Shown: positions 42,516-51,390, counted from the stretch's first letter. The stretch is DNA of 57,675 bases from CAYQQU01 sp964419545 (GCA_964419545.1 CAYQQU010000037.1:1-57675), one strand, 5' to 3'. Translations and numbers: made by a program. Notes: a model not told the origin generated them from the sequence alone.

Positions 42516-43820
42516 TTATTCAACCAAAAACAGAACCAAACCGGGAAAAAGAATAACGATCAGCAGGAAGATCAACTGGATGATCACAAAAGGCAGGATA
42601 CCGCGGTACAAATGCCGGGTGGTGACCGAAGGCGGCGCCACCCCTTTGAGGTAAAACAGGGAGAAGCCGAACGGCGGAGACAGGAACGAAGTCTGTAAAT
42701 TGAGCCCCAGCAGGACACCGATCCAGATGAGGTTGATTTCCAGTTCGATAAAGATCGGCGTCACCACCGGCACGATGATGAAGATGATCTCAATAAAATC
42801 GATAAAAAAGCCGGCTACGAATACGACCGCCATCACCAGGAACAGGAAAGCCATTGGCGACAGATCGGCCCCCCGGATCAGTTCTACCAGGAATCCGTCG
42901 CCGTTCATTTCCCGGAAAACGAAAGAAAAAGTGGTTGCGCCCAGCAAAATGACGAAAACCATGCTGGTGAGGTGGGTCGTTTCCAGCATCACGCTCTTCA
43001 GCACCGGGTAAGTCAGTCGTCTTTGGCTGACGGTCAATAATACCGCGCCCAGCGCCCCGATGGCGGCCGCCTCCGTCGGGGAGGCCAATCCTGCAAATAT
43101 GGACCCCAGCACGGCGATGATCAACAACATGGGTAAAACGAAAGCCTGAACCACCCGGCGAACAAATCCCTTTTCTTTAAATGCTGCGATCTCGGCTTGA
43201 GGAATGGCGGGTGCGCTTGCGGGCTGGAAAAAAGCAAGCCCCGAAATATAAAGCATATACACCAATACCAATGCAAAGCCCGGCAGCAGCGCCGCGGCAA
43301 AAAGATCACCTACGGAGACGTTCAGCACGCTCCCCAGCAAGACCAGCACCACTGAAGGCGGGATGATCTGTCCCAGAGTGCCCGAAGCAGCGACCACGCC
43401 GGTAGCCAGCTCCGGTGTATACCCTCGCCGCAGCATCGTCGGCAGGCTGATGAGCCCCATCGTTATGACGGTGGCCCCCACAATACCGGTGGAAGCGGCC
43501 AGCAAGGCGCCCACCAGCACCACAGAAATCGCGAGGCCGCCCCGCACCCGGCCGAACAAGACGGCCATCGTCTCCAGGAGGCGTTCCGCGATCCCCGAGC
43601 GTTCCAGCATGATGCCCATAAAAATGAAGAGCGGCACGGCCAGCAGCACGTAGTTGCTCATGATGCCCATGATGCGCGGCGGCAGCGCGGAAAGACTGGC
43701 GGCATCGAGAAAACAAAGAGCGTAAAGGATAGATATCCCTCCCAGCGTAAAGGCCACGGGATACCCGTACAGGATGAGCAAGAAGATGCTGAAGAATAAA
43801 ATGATCGCCAATAGCTCCAT
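42516..43820 (-). CDS. dctM: TRAP transporter large permease
   Basis: A 434-residue membrane protein with about 12 membrane segments, the DctM subunit that carries organic acids with sodium ions. Typical segments are YGYPVAFTLGGISILYAL, GIVGATVITMGLISLPTML, GTLGQIIPPSVVLVLLGSV and VVTPIFIELEINLIWIGVLL. The ATG at 43820 (MELLAIILFF) is preferred over the frame start at 43859, since it begins seven bases after the dctQ stop. Read with dctQ as an operon on the minus strand; the binding protein dctP is on the plus strand and convergent. Confidence 0.93.
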   Translation of the reverse strand: MELLAIILFFSIFLLILYGYPVAFTLGGISILYALCFLDAASLSALPPRIMGIMSNYVLLAVPLFIFMGIMLERSGIAERLLETMAVLFGRVRGGLAISVVLVGALLAASTGIVGATVITMGLISLPTMLRRGYTPELATGVVAASGTLGQIIPPSVVLVLLGSVLNVSVGDLFAAALLPGFALVLVYMLYISGLAFFQPASAPAIPQAEIAAFKEKGFVRRVVQAFVLPMLLIIAVLGSIFAGLASPTEAAAIGALGAVLLTVSQRRLTYPVLKSVMLETTHLTSMVFVILLGATTFSFVFREMNGDGFLVELIRGADLSPMAFLFLVMAVVFVAGFFIDFIEIIFIIVPVVTPIFIELEINLIWIGVLLGLNLQTSFLSPPFGFSLFYLKGVAPPSVTTRHLYRGILPFVIIQLIFLLIVILFPGLVLFLVE

Positions 43821-43827
43821 ACGGCAG

Positions 43828-44376
43828 TCAGTTGCGTTGGTCTTCTCCTTCCCGCTCAACCGCCCCGACGCCCCCTTCCAGGTACTGCCGAAGGGCGTGG
43901 ATCAGGTTGGCGACGCCCTGCAGGAAGAGCAACCCCAGCCCCAGGACGATCGTAAATTTGATCACGTAACGCATGGGCAAGCCTCCGGGATCAGGAGAGG
44001 ATTCTCCGATCTTCCAGGAGCCCAGCGCGTAATGAAATGCGGCGTACATAATCACCAGGCACCAGGGAAGCAAAAACAACAGTCCGCCCACCAGGTTGAC
44101 CAAAGCCTGATCACGGGCGCTGAAGCGGGAGTAGAATAAGTCGACCCGCACGTGGCGATCGTGCCGCAAAGCGAAGCCCGCTCCCAGCAGGAAGATCATC
44201 GCAAAAAAATGCCATTCCAGTTCCATGATCCAGGCTTGCGTGCTGCTGAACAGATAACGCACCACCACGTCAAAACAAACCAGCAGCACCAGGGCCAGGG
44301 TCAGCCAGGAGACGCCCTTCCCCACCCCGTCGTTGAGGCGATCGATAGCACCGGCCAATCTGTAGAGGCTCCGCAT
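43828..44376 (-). CDS. dctQ: TRAP transporter small permease
   Basis: A 182-residue DctQ-type protein with four membrane segments: SWLTLALVLLVCFDVVVRYLF (about 20-40), WHFFAMIFLLGAGFAL, ALVNLVGGLLFLLPWCLV and FTIVLGLGLLFLQGVANLIHAL. ALRHDRHVRVDLFYSRFSAR is the family signature between segments 2 and 3. The ATG at 44376 is chosen; a TTG at 44382 is in frame. It is 7 bases before dctM. Glucosaminidase gene upstream on the same strand after about 49 bases. Confidence 0.92.
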   Translation of the reverse strand: MRSLYRLAGAIDRLNDGVGKGVSWLTLALVLLVCFDVVVRYLFSSTQAWIMELEWHFFAMIFLLGAGFALRHDRHVRVDLFYSRFSARDQALVNLVGGLLFLLPWCLVIMYAAFHYALGSWKIGESSPDPGGLPMRYVIKFTIVLGLGLLFLQGVANLIHALRQYLEGGVGAVEREGEDQRN

Positions 44377-44424
44377 TCGCAATTTTCTCCAAAAGATAAG
44401 GAATTGCCGCGGTCCGCCAAATTA

Positions 44425-45252
44425 TTAATGATCGTAACGCGTAAGCTCCAGGGCATCGATGATCCGGATCAGTTTATGGGCGTAGCGTTTATCGGTAGCG
44501 TAGCCGGCTTTTTTCAGGCCGTGGGCCCACCCTTGGTAGTCGTGGCGGTCCAGCCTGAGCAAGTGCCGGTACCGCGAACTGTTGAGAAGGATACTGTGCT
44601 CGCGGAAGCTCTTCCAGGCCGACTCGAAAACGCGGAACATGTCGTAGATATCGTCATCCGAATAATTCCGGCAGGTGCATCCCCGGCACTTGGCGCGGCA
44701 TTTAATGCCGAAGTGATTGTTCGACTCCCGCGCCAGCCGGCTGTCGCCCGCGTCCGATTCCAAGAGTCCCTGAGCCAGTGTAATGCTCGCGGGAATCCCG
44801 TACTTTTGCATTTCAGTGCGGGCGACGGGCGCAAAGCGGTCGACGTAGGCCCGGCAGTTTTTCAGCTTTTGCTCGACGATGGCGGGAGCGATCTTTTTTC
44901 GGCGGGCGTAGGTCGGATTGAGAATAAAGGTCAAATTCCGGAATTCATTGCCTTTTTCATCCACCGGCTCGCCCTCGCTGCGCTCGCCGGAGGGGCCGCC
45001 CGGTTTCAGGCCGGCCGGACGCGCCAGCGCCTGATCCCGTTGTTCGCTTTGGGGCCGGCCGTCCAGGGAAAGGGAGGAAGCCGCCGCGATCTCTCCTACC
45101 GAATTCAGATCGAAAGCGATACTGACGTCTTTATTGAGCACAACGTAAAGGCAGAGGGCGGAAACGAAAAGTTGAAACCAATTGCGGGACCACCAGCTGC
45201 GCCGGTAAGGGCGAGGGGCGGCATGCGGGGAAGGGTACGTCTTTCTGTCCAT
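44425..45252 (-). CDS. Glucosaminidase-domain cell-wall hydrolase
   Basis: A 275-residue protein with an N-terminal membrane anchor (about 20-45, FQLFVSALCLYVVLN) and a C-terminal N-acetylglucosaminidase/FlgJ-like domain (about 135-275). The domain has YGIPASITLAQGLLESDAGD (catalytic Glu near the LES), SNNHFGIKC (about 172-180), FRVFESAWKSFREHSILL and WAHGLKKAGYATDKRYAHKL. A Cys cluster CRAKCRGCTC lies just after. It should cut peptidoglycan. A TTG-N20-TAAATTTG promoter lies upstream at 45279-45309. Confidence 0.9.
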   Translation of the reverse strand: MDRKTYPSPHAAPRPYRRSWWSRNWFQLFVSALCLYVVLNKDVSIAFDLNSVGEIAAASSLSLDGRPQSEQRDQALARPAGLKPGGPSGERSEGEPVDEKGNEFRNLTFILNPTYARRKKIAPAIVEQKLKNCRAYVDRFAPVARTEMQKYGIPASITLAQGLLESDAGDSRLARESNNHFGIKCRAKCRGCTCRNYSDDDIYDMFRVFESAWKSFREHSILLNSSRYRHLLRLDRHDYQGWAHGLKKAGYATDKRYAHKLIRIIDALELTRYDH

Positions 45253-45278
45253 TTTGTTTTATTTTCGTACAGGGAAAA

Positions 45279-45309
45279 CAAATTTAAAACAAAAAGTTTT
45301 CTCTTGCAA
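45279..45309 (-). promoter_or_regulatory. Promoter of the glucosaminidase gene
   Basis: On the minus strand TTG (45309-45307), a 20-base spacer and TAAATTTG (45286-45279) match the Bacteroidota consensus, 27 bases before the ATG at 45252. Confidence 0.7.
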
Positions 45310-45331
45310 GTCCCGGAGAAAGCATTTTAGT

Positions 45332-45350
45332 TAGTGTAAAAATTACACTA
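45332..45350. promoter_or_regulatory. Perfect palindrome TAGTGTAA-AAA-TTACACTA, candidate operator
   Basis: Two 8-base arms with a 3-base centre at 45332-45350, followed by CATTTACACC, which repeats part of an arm. It lies 31 bases before the kinase ATG at 45381 and beside the divergent glucosaminidase promoter, so a regulator bound here could control the badF-pfkA pair or both directions. Confidence 0.55.
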
Positions 45351-45380
45351 CATTTACACCAATTAATCAGGACCAAGACC

Positions 45381-46232
45381 ATGATAATTGTTGTCGACAG
45401 CGGATCGTCAAAGGCGGATTGGAGAATCATCCGGGAAGGCAGACTGGAGAGCGTCAGCACCCCGGGGCTCAATCCGGTTTTCCGATCTCAGGAAAGCATC
45501 TTTCAGGAAATCGACCGGGCCTTTCCGGACGAAGCCGTGCGCAAGGGAGCCGCTCAGGTTTTTTTCTATGGCGCAGGTTGCTGGGACCACCACCGCAGTC
45601 AGCGCATCGTTGATGTTCTGAACGAGATCTTCCCTGCCGCGGCGGTAGAAGTGGAACACGACCTGCTGGGCGCAGCGCGCGCCGCCTGTTATACCGACCC
45701 GGGCGTAGCCTGCATTCTGGGCACCGGCTCCAATTCCTGTTTGTACGACGGCAGCGAGGTGATCGACAACATCACCAATCTCAGCTACCTGGTGGGCGAC
45801 GAAGGCAGCGGCAGCTGGATCGGCAAAATGCTGTTGCGGGCTTATTTTTACCGGGAATTGCCCTCCGATCTGCGCAACGCTTTCGACCGGCAATTTCCCG
45901 GCGGCGAAAACGCCATCCTGGAAAACCTCTACGACCGCGGAACGCCCAATGTCTATCTGGCGTCTTTCACCCACTTCTTGTCCGACCACAAAGAACACGT
46001 TTTTATAGCCCAGATGCTCTTCAACGCGTTCGGCGCCTTTATCGACCGGCACGTTCGAAAATATGCCGGACATCAGGAACTGCCGATCGGTTTTATCGGC
46101 TCGGTGGCTTTCCACTTTCAGGAAATCATCAAGGTCGTTTTGCAGACGAGGGGATTGCAGCCGGGGCTGTTCATCAAAAAACCGATCGACAATCTCGTTC
46201 GTTTCCACGAACCTTCTCTTTCTACGAATTAA
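45381..46232 (+). CDS. BadF/N-acetylglucosamine kinase-type ATPase
   Basis: A 283-residue protein with the actin-like ATPase fold of the BadF/BcrA and GlcNAc kinase group. Phosphate-1 motif MIIVVDSGSSKADWRI (1-16), GAARAACYTDPGVACILGTGSNSCLYD (about 97-123) and LVGDEGSGSWIGKMLL (about 137-152) are typical; the C-terminal IGFIGSVAFHFQE holds the adenosine motif. Probably phosphorylates an amino sugar or similar. It lies 9 bases before pfkA, in an operon that fits glycolysis-linked sugar use. The palindrome upstream is a possible control site. Confidence 0.85.
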   Translation: MIIVVDSGSSKADWRIIREGRLESVSTPGLNPVFRSQESIFQEIDRAFPDEAVRKGAAQVFFYGAGCWDHHRSQRIVDVLNEIFPAAAVEVEHDLLGAARAACYTDPGVACILGTGSNSCLYDGSEVIDNITNLSYLVGDEGSGSWIGKMLLRAYFYRELPSDLRNAFDRQFPGGENAILENLYDRGTPNVYLASFTHFLSDHKEHVFIAQMLFNAFGAFIDRHVRKYAGHQELPIGFIGSVAFHFQEIIKVVLQTRGLQPGLFIKKPIDNLVRFHEPSLSTN

Positions 46233-46241
46233 ATCGATCGT

Positions 46242-47225
46242 ATGAGTCAGGAGATCAAACGCATCGCGGTCTTTACCTCGGGCGGGGACGCACCGGGGAT
46301 GAACGCAGCCGTGCGGGCTGTAGTGCGTACCGCTTCTTTTCACGACCTGCACGTATACGGCATTATGCGGGGCTACGAAGGGATGATCGAGGGCAACCTC
46401 GAGCGCCTCGAACGCGGCGATGTCGGCAACATCATCCACCGCGGCGGCACCATCCTGAAAACGGCCCGCAGCGAAGGCTTCAAAACGCCGGAAGGCCGGC
46501 AGTCGGCCTACGAATCGCTGCTGGCTTTCGACATCGACGCCTGCATCGCCATCGGCGGCAACGGCACTTTTACCGGCGCCGATATCTTTTCCAAAGAATA
46601 CGATATCCCTTTTATCGGCATTCCGGGCACCATCGATAACGACCTGTACGGCACGGACTTCACCGTGGGCTTCGATACGGCCGTCAACACGGCGATCGAG
46701 GCGGTCGACAAGATCCGGGACACCGCCGATTCGCACAATCGCCTGTTCTTCGTCGAAGTCATGGGCCGCCACGCCGGCTTTATCGCCCTGAGCACCGGCA
46801 TCGGCAGCGGTGCGGAGAGCGTCATCATCCCGGAATCGGATATCTCCATCGAAGCGCTGATCGACAAACTGAAAAAAGGAGCGCGCCGCAAGAAGCTGTT
46901 CAGCGTGGTGATCGTCGCGGAAGGCAACAAGTTCGGCGGCGCCAACGAGATCGCCAACCTGGTCAAGGAGCGATACGGCCATTACGATATCAAAGTGACC
47001 ATCATCGGCCACCTGCAACGCGGCGGCTCGCCCACCGCGCTCGACCGCGTTATCGCCAGCCGCATGGGCTTCGCTTCGGTGGAAGGACTGATCAAGGGGC
47101 AAAAGAACGTGATGGTCGGCATCATCAACGATCAGATCACTTATACGCCTTTTGCCGAGGCCGTACAAAAATCAAAACCCGTCAACGACGACCTGCTCAA
47201 GATCGCGGAGATCCTGGCCGTCTGA
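46242..47225 (+). CDS. pfkA: 6-phosphofructokinase
   Basis: A 327-residue ATP-type phosphofructokinase, phosphorylating fructose 6-phosphate in glycolysis. Motifs in order: FTSGGDAPGMNAAVRAVVRT (about 10-29), YEGMIEG, IGGNGTFTGA (about 104-113), GIPGTIDNDLYGTD (catalytic Asp, about 127-140), FVEVMGRHAGFIAL and the allosteric region GHLQRGGSPTALDR. Gly after GGNG rather than Lys points to an ATP, not pyrophosphate, enzyme. It overlaps the 3' end of the convergent membrane protein gene by 29 bases. Confidence 0.97.
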   Translation: MSQEIKRIAVFTSGGDAPGMNAAVRAVVRTASFHDLHVYGIMRGYEGMIEGNLERLERGDVGNIIHRGGTILKTARSEGFKTPEGRQSAYESLLAFDIDACIAIGGNGTFTGADIFSKEYDIPFIGIPGTIDNDLYGTDFTVGFDTAVNTAIEAVDKIRDTADSHNRLFFVEVMGRHAGFIALSTGIGSGAESVIIPESDISIEALIDKLKKGARRKKLFSVVIVAEGNKFGGANEIANLVKERYGHYDIKVTIIGHLQRGGSPTALDRVIASRMGFASVEGLIKGQKNVMVGIINDQITYTPFAEAVQKSKPVNDDLLKIAEILAV

Positions 47226-48057
47226 GCAGGCGCCACAGCAAAAAGGCCGGAATGAGAAAGTGGGGAAAACGATAGAGGGCCTCGTGCGTCCATTGCCCCA
47301 GTGCCGACCACCAAAGCTCGCTGTGAAAATGAGCGACGATCCGGGCCGCCGTCGTCAGGAACCCCCAAAACGTGGCGTAGGCCAGCGCGGGTATCGCGTA
47401 GCGACCGGGTAAAAAGACCAGCAGGCTAACCGCAAAATCGAGCCAGGCCGCCGCGCGCAAAAATTGCACCGCCCCTTCCGTACCCAAACCGAGAATGCTC
47501 ATCGTCATCTGCATGAAATAGCCGGGACGGGGATACCAGCCTATCGCGTAAAGGCCGTGGCAGGTGAAGGTGAGCGCAATGGCGACTTTCATAGCGAATG
47601 CGAGCGCCGGGCGGAGTCGCCCATGCCGGAAATAGAAAATGAGGAATAGCGGGCTGGCCCACTGCAAAGTGTATTCGAAAAACTGACCGGTGAAATAAAA
47701 ATGCTCTTTGTAGTACAGCCCGGCCAACAGAATAAGGTTGGCGACGCCGAAGTACAGCAACGGAACGACGATGCGCGAAAAGCGACCGATCAACCAGAGG
47801 CCGAGGCCGCAAAGCAGGTACACCACCCCGCAAAAGACGGTCAACTGATCGATCGCGGCCTCGGTAGCCGGTGAAGTAACGTACTCAGACCACTCCCACC
47901 CCAACCCGCCTTCCACCAGCGGCCGCAGCCAGGCTTCGTCCCAGAAAAAACTGCGAAAAGGCGCGTCCCAGAAAAAGTGCTGCCAGGCGCGCCCCAGAAA
48001 AACGGCCGAGGCGGCCAGTTGCAGCCATTGAAGTCCGGAAACATCAACTCGCCACAT
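47197..48057 (-). CDS. Integral membrane protein of unknown function
   Basis: A 286-residue protein with about seven to eight membrane segments, such as LTVFCGVVYLLCGLGLWLIG, IVVPLLYFGVANLILLAGLY and PALAYATFWGFLTTAARIVA. The pattern (His/Trp-rich loops, GRAWQHFFWDAPFRSFFW, FHSELWWSALGQW) is unlike a known transporter; some resemblance to DoxX-like proteins but without firm support. Its start overlaps the prfB stop region by 14 bases and its end overlaps pfkA by 29, so it is packed into the prfB transcript. Function is unknown. Confidence 0.75.
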   Translation of the reverse strand: MWRVDVSGLQWLQLAASAVFLGRAWQHFFWDAPFRSFFWDEAWLRPLVEGGLGWEWSEYVTSPATEAAIDQLTVFCGVVYLLCGLGLWLIGRFSRIVVPLLYFGVANLILLAGLYYKEHFYFTGQFFEYTLQWASPLFLIFYFRHGRLRPALAFAMKVAIALTFTCHGLYAIGWYPRPGYFMQMTMSILGLGTEGAVQFLRAAAWLDFAVSLLVFLPGRYAIPALAYATFWGFLTTAARIVAHFHSELWWSALGQWTHEALYRFPHFLIPAFLLWRLLRRPGSPRS

Positions 48058-49133
48058 CGTCGTGGTGCATCAGGAAAGCCTTGAGGAATTCATCCAGGTC
48101 GCCGTCGAGCACCGCCTCGGTCTGGCTGGTCTGGTACCCTGTCCGGTGATCCTTCACCCGGCGATCGTCGAGCACGTAGGAACGGATCTGGGAGCCCCAT
48201 TCGTTTTTCATCTTTCCGGCTTCCACCTTATCGCGCTCGGCGAGCTGTTTTTCCAGCTCTTGTTCGTAGAGGCGTGATTTGAGCATCTGGATGGCCTTAT
48301 CGCGGTTCTGGTGTTGGGAGCGTTCCTGCTGGCATTCTACGGTGATGCCGGTGGGGAGGTGGCGGACGCGGACGGCGGATTCCGTTTTGTTGACGTGCTG
48401 GCCGCCGGCGCCGCTGGCCCGGAAGGTATCCCATTCCAGATCGGCGGGGTTGACCTCCACTTCGATGCGCTCGTCCACCATGGGGTGTACGAATACGGAA
48501 GCAAAAGAAGTCATGCGTTTGCCCTGGGCGTTGTAAGGGCTGATCCGCACGAGCCGGTGCACGCCGTTTTCGCCTTTGAGCAAGCCGTAGACGAAATCGC
48601 CGCTGATCTCCAGCGCCGCCGATTTGATGCCGGCCACGTCGCCATCCTGCCGGTTGAGTTCGCTGACCTTGAAGCCTTTGCTCTCGGCCCACATCAGGTA
48701 GATGCGCAGGAGCATCTCCGACCAGTCGCAGCTCTCGGTGCCGCCCGCGCCGGCGTTGATTTCGAGGATAGCCCCGAGCTCGTCCTCAGGCTTGTTGAGC
48801 GTAGAGCGAAACTCCAGGTCTTCCAGAGCGGCCAGCGCCTGCTCGTATTTGCTGTCGACCTGTTCTTCGGTGGCTTCCTCTTCGCGCAGGAATTCGTACA
48901 TCACGTCCGTATCGTCGACGAGCGTTTCGACTTCTTTGAAAGCCCCCACCCAGTTTTTGTGGCTTTTGAGCGTTTTCAGCGTGCTTTCCGCCTCTTTGGG
49001 ATCGTTCCAGAAATTGGGATCGAGCGATTTTTGCTCCAGATCCTCGATTTTCAAATTGCGTCTATCGACGTCAAAGATACCTCCTTAGAGCTACCAGACG
49101 GTCGCGCAGATCGCGCAGTTGTTCACTCGTCAT
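48044..49133 (-). CDS. prfB: Peptide chain release factor 2 with programmed +1 frameshift
   Basis: The main frame (48044-49054 and upstream to 49072) encodes the release factor: GGQHVNKTESAVRVRH with the GGQ (about residues 245-260), and the anticodon-like motif region before it. The natural start is ATG at 49133: the first frame MTSEQLRDLRDRLVALRRYL ends at TGA 49073-49071, preceded by AGGAGG-TAT-CTT. A +1 shift at CTT TGA C continues DVDRRNLKIEDLEQ. The product is then about 362 residues, close to the 365 of E. coli RF2. A naive gene call starts at TTG 49054 and misses 26 residues. RF2 reads UGA and UAA, so the site is autoregulated. Confidence 0.97.
49070..49085 (-). promoter_or_regulatory. 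prfB programmed +1 frameshift site
   Basis: AGGAGG TAT CTT TGA C read on the minus strand: internal Shine-Dalgarno-like AGGAGG three bases before the slippery CTT, with the in-frame TGA stop and C as the next base. Same spacing as the E. coli site. Confidence 0.95.
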
Positions 49134-49213
49134 AGTTTCTTTTTTTCGTTACAACCTATCAATTAACAAAATAAAGCCGCAAAGCGTTTGGCGAGAGCCG
49201 GAAAACGAAGCGG

Positions 49214-49245
49214 GCCGCCGGCGCCGAACAGGCCGGGCCGGCGGC
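49214..49245 (-). terminator. GC-rich hairpin between FKBP and prfB genes
   Basis: GCCGCCGGC-GCC ... GGC-GGGCCGGCGGC forms a strong stem about 20 bases past the FKBP stop. No long T run on the minus strand, but it separates the two genes. Confidence 0.45.
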
Positions 49246-49263
49246 TCGCCGGGAAAGGCGGAA

Positions 49264-50130
49264 TTACTGTTCCAGCAATTCCACGTAAAAAATAAGTTCG
49301 GAATTCGGCGGGATAGTGGGCGGTGAACCCGTCTCTCCGTAGCCCAGTTCGGACGGGATGAACAAGGTAGCGGCGCTGCCTTTTTTGAGCATGCCGATCC
49401 CTTCGTCCCAGCCGGTGATCACGCGACCGGCGCCGACCGGGAAGGTGATGGGGTCGCCGCGGCGATAGGAATTGTCGAACATGGTGCCGTTGGTCAGCAT
49501 ACCGTAATAATGCACGCTGACCGAAGAACCCGTTTCGGGTACGGGGCCGTCGCCTTCCTCGTGAATGATGTATTTGAGGCCGGAATCCGTCGTTTGCAGT
49601 TGATCGTCGAGATCGCCGGCGACGTATTTCGCGGCGATGTCTTTCATGAAGGCTTCCACTTCGCTTTCGCGTTCGCGCACCTTCTGGCGTTCTTCCTGGT
49701 ACTCCTGCTGGGTTTTCACTTCGGTGAGCACCACGTCGTACATCATGAAGGTAGCGTCTTCGAAGCCGGGCATTTTCTGAGGCATGGTGTCGATTCGTAT
49801 TTTGACGGTGGCGCTGTCGCCCTCGCCCATCAGCCGCAGCACATCTTCTACCGGAGACGGCTTGCGAGCGCTTTCGGCATTTTCGGCCGGAAGCTGCAGG
49901 AAAGGCGATTGCCCTTGCTCGCGGCTGGCGTAGACGACGCTGTCGCCGTTGCGGATCTGCGCGTGAAAATAGACGTAATCGCCGACCGCCGGCTTTACTC
50001 CGCCCGCGTCGGTATGGAGCTGATACTCGTAGCCGCCGGGCGTCAGCTGCGTAGGCGCTTCCTGCTGGCAGGACCAGGAGAAGGCCAGGAGCAGTAAGCC
50101 TGCTGCGAGATAAAACACATTGATTCTCAT
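49264..50130 (-). CDS. FKBP-type peptidyl-prolyl isomerase (lipoprotein)
   Basis: A 288-residue protein. Signal with lipobox: AAGLLLLAFSWSC (Cys about 21), so a membrane-anchored periplasmic protein. The N-terminal domain (about 25-165) is an FKBP-like half with GDYVYFHAQIRNGDSVVYAS and a Glu/Arg-rich helix (QEERQKVRERESEVEAFMKDI, about 142-162). The C-terminal FKBP domain (about 185-288) is complete: SVSVHYYGMLTNGTMFDNSY, GRVITGWDEGIGMLKKGS, FIPSELGYGETGSPPTIPPN. It helps fold exported proteins. DHH gene lies upstream on the same strand with a gap of 57 bases. Confidence 0.93.
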   Translation of the reverse strand: MRINVFYLAAGLLLLAFSWSCQQEAPTQLTPGGYEYQLHTDAGGVKPAVGDYVYFHAQIRNGDSVVYASREQGQSPFLQLPAENAESARKPSPVEDVLRLMGEGDSATVKIRIDTMPQKMPGFEDATFMMYDVVLTEVKTQQEYQEERQKVRERESEVEAFMKDIAAKYVAGDLDDQLQTTDSGLKYIIHEEGDGPVPETGSSVSVHYYGMLTNGTMFDNSYRRGDPITFPVGAGRVITGWDEGIGMLKKGSAATLFIPSELGYGETGSPPTIPPNSELIFYVELLEQ

Positions 50131-50187
50131 AAAGTATTGGTTATTAATGATTTTAAACGATTCGTTGAGGCAGGACGACCGGCGCGA

Positions 50188-51192
50188 TCACTTTTGCAGT
50201 TCGGCCTGGTACTGGGGCAACAGTTGCTTGAAGCGGCGCACCGTAGCGTTCAGCCCCTGAAAAGAGTATCCTCCGGAGGCATTTTTATGACCGCCGCCTT
50301 TGAAGTACTTTTTGGCGATCTCCTGCACCGAAAAGTCGCCTTTGGAGCGCAGGGAGAGCTTGACGATTGTCGGCTGTTCGTGGATAAAGGCCGCCATTTT
50401 GATATTTTTCAGTTTGAGGATGTAGTTGACAATGCCCTCTGTATCCCCGCGCTTGATGTCGAAGTTAGCGTAATCTTCCTTGGTAAGGGTAATAATCCCG
50501 GTATTAAATTCCTCCAAAATCTCCATCCGGTTGGCCAGGCAGTGCCCGAGCAGCCGCAGGTGCTTCTCCCGGAGGCTGTTGAAGATCAGGTCCTGCAGCC
50601 GGTAGTCGTCCACCCCGGCGTCGAGCAGGTCCCCTACGATGCGGAACAACTTGGCGGAAGTGCTGTACTTAAAAGAACCGGTATCGGTCAGAATGCCCGT
50701 CATGAGCGCATCGCCGATGGTCGGGTCGATCTCCTGCCGGGCGCCGAGGCGCTCCAGGAAATCGTATATGAGCTCGCAGGTGGAGCTGGCCAGCGTATCC
50801 GACAACATATAATCGACGAAAGGTTCCGGATAGAGGTGGTGATCGATCATCACCTTGTTGCATTTGAGCGGCCGGATCAGGTCGCCCACCTTATCGATGC
50901 GGTCGAGTGCGTTGTAGTCCAGGCAAAAAATGATATCGGCGATCTCCAGCACTTCCCTGACCCGCTCCGGATCGATGTCGTAAACCATCATCTCGGTAAT
51001 GCCGGGCATCCAGGAAAAAGTATCTGGATACTCCGACGGGCTGACCATCCGCACGGAATGCCCGTGGCGGCGGAGGTAGTGATAGAGGGCAAGCGTAGAG
51101 CCGATCGCGTCGCCGTCGGGATTGCGGTGGGTGGTCAGTACGATGTTCTTGGGAGCGGCCAGCAGGGCCTTCAATTCGTGAATATTCTCCAT
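50188..51192 (-). CDS. DHH phosphoesterase (NrnA-like oligoribonuclease/pAp phosphatase)
   Basis: A 334-residue DHH-family enzyme. Conserved elements: TTHRNPDGDAIGSTLALY (metal site, about 20-37), CLDYNALDRI (about 85-94) and MIDHHLYPEPF (DHH, about 113-123), and in the C-terminal DHHA1 part GGGHKNASGGY (about 302-312). Such enzymes remove short RNA fragments and hydrolyse 3'-phosphoadenosine phosphate. The ATG at 51192 (MENIHELKALL) is chosen; the open frame extends to 51225. Divergent from ndk with about 200 bases in between. Role is well supported by family, exact substrate is not. Confidence 0.9.
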   Translation of the reverse strand: MENIHELKALLAAPKNIVLTTHRNPDGDAIGSTLALYHYLRRHGHSVRMVSPSEYPDTFSWMPGITEMMVYDIDPERVREVLEIADIIFCLDYNALDRIDKVGDLIRPLKCNKVMIDHHLYPEPFVDYMLSDTLASSTCELIYDFLERLGARQEIDPTIGDALMTGILTDTGSFKYSTSAKLFRIVGDLLDAGVDDYRLQDLIFNSLREKHLRLLGHCLANRMEILEEFNTGIITLTKEDYANFDIKRGDTEGIVNYILKLKNIKMAAFIHEQPTIVKLSLRSKGDFSVQEIAKKYFKGGGHKNASGGYSFQGLNATVRRFKQLLPQYQAELQK

Positions 51193-51285
51193 GAGCGGTA
51201 AAAAATCAGGGTGCGAAGTTGCCAAAAATTAAGAACTTAACCAAAATATCATAATCAGGGTTTAGGGCTTGTGCGGTTGATTACT

Positions 51286-51293
51286 TAGCTTTG
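51286..51293 (+). promoter_or_regulatory. TAnnTTTG promoter element for ndk
   Basis: TAGCTTTG matches TAnnTTTG, 98 bases before the ndk ATG. A TTG 14 bases before it gives short spacing, so the -33 part is doubtful. Confidence 0.4.
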
Positions 51294-51390
51294 CTCCGCT
51301 TTTTCCTCAGGGGCTGCTCTGTTTTCAGACAGGGAGGGCAAGACGACCTGATAACACGAGTTTTTTTAATAACCCGAAAGATACGAGCCA

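Noticed and set aside
45408..47168. 586-codon open frame on the minus strand over the kinase and pfkA genes
   Set aside because: It is opposite to two genes with complete family motifs; it results from GC-biased codon use on the coding strand.
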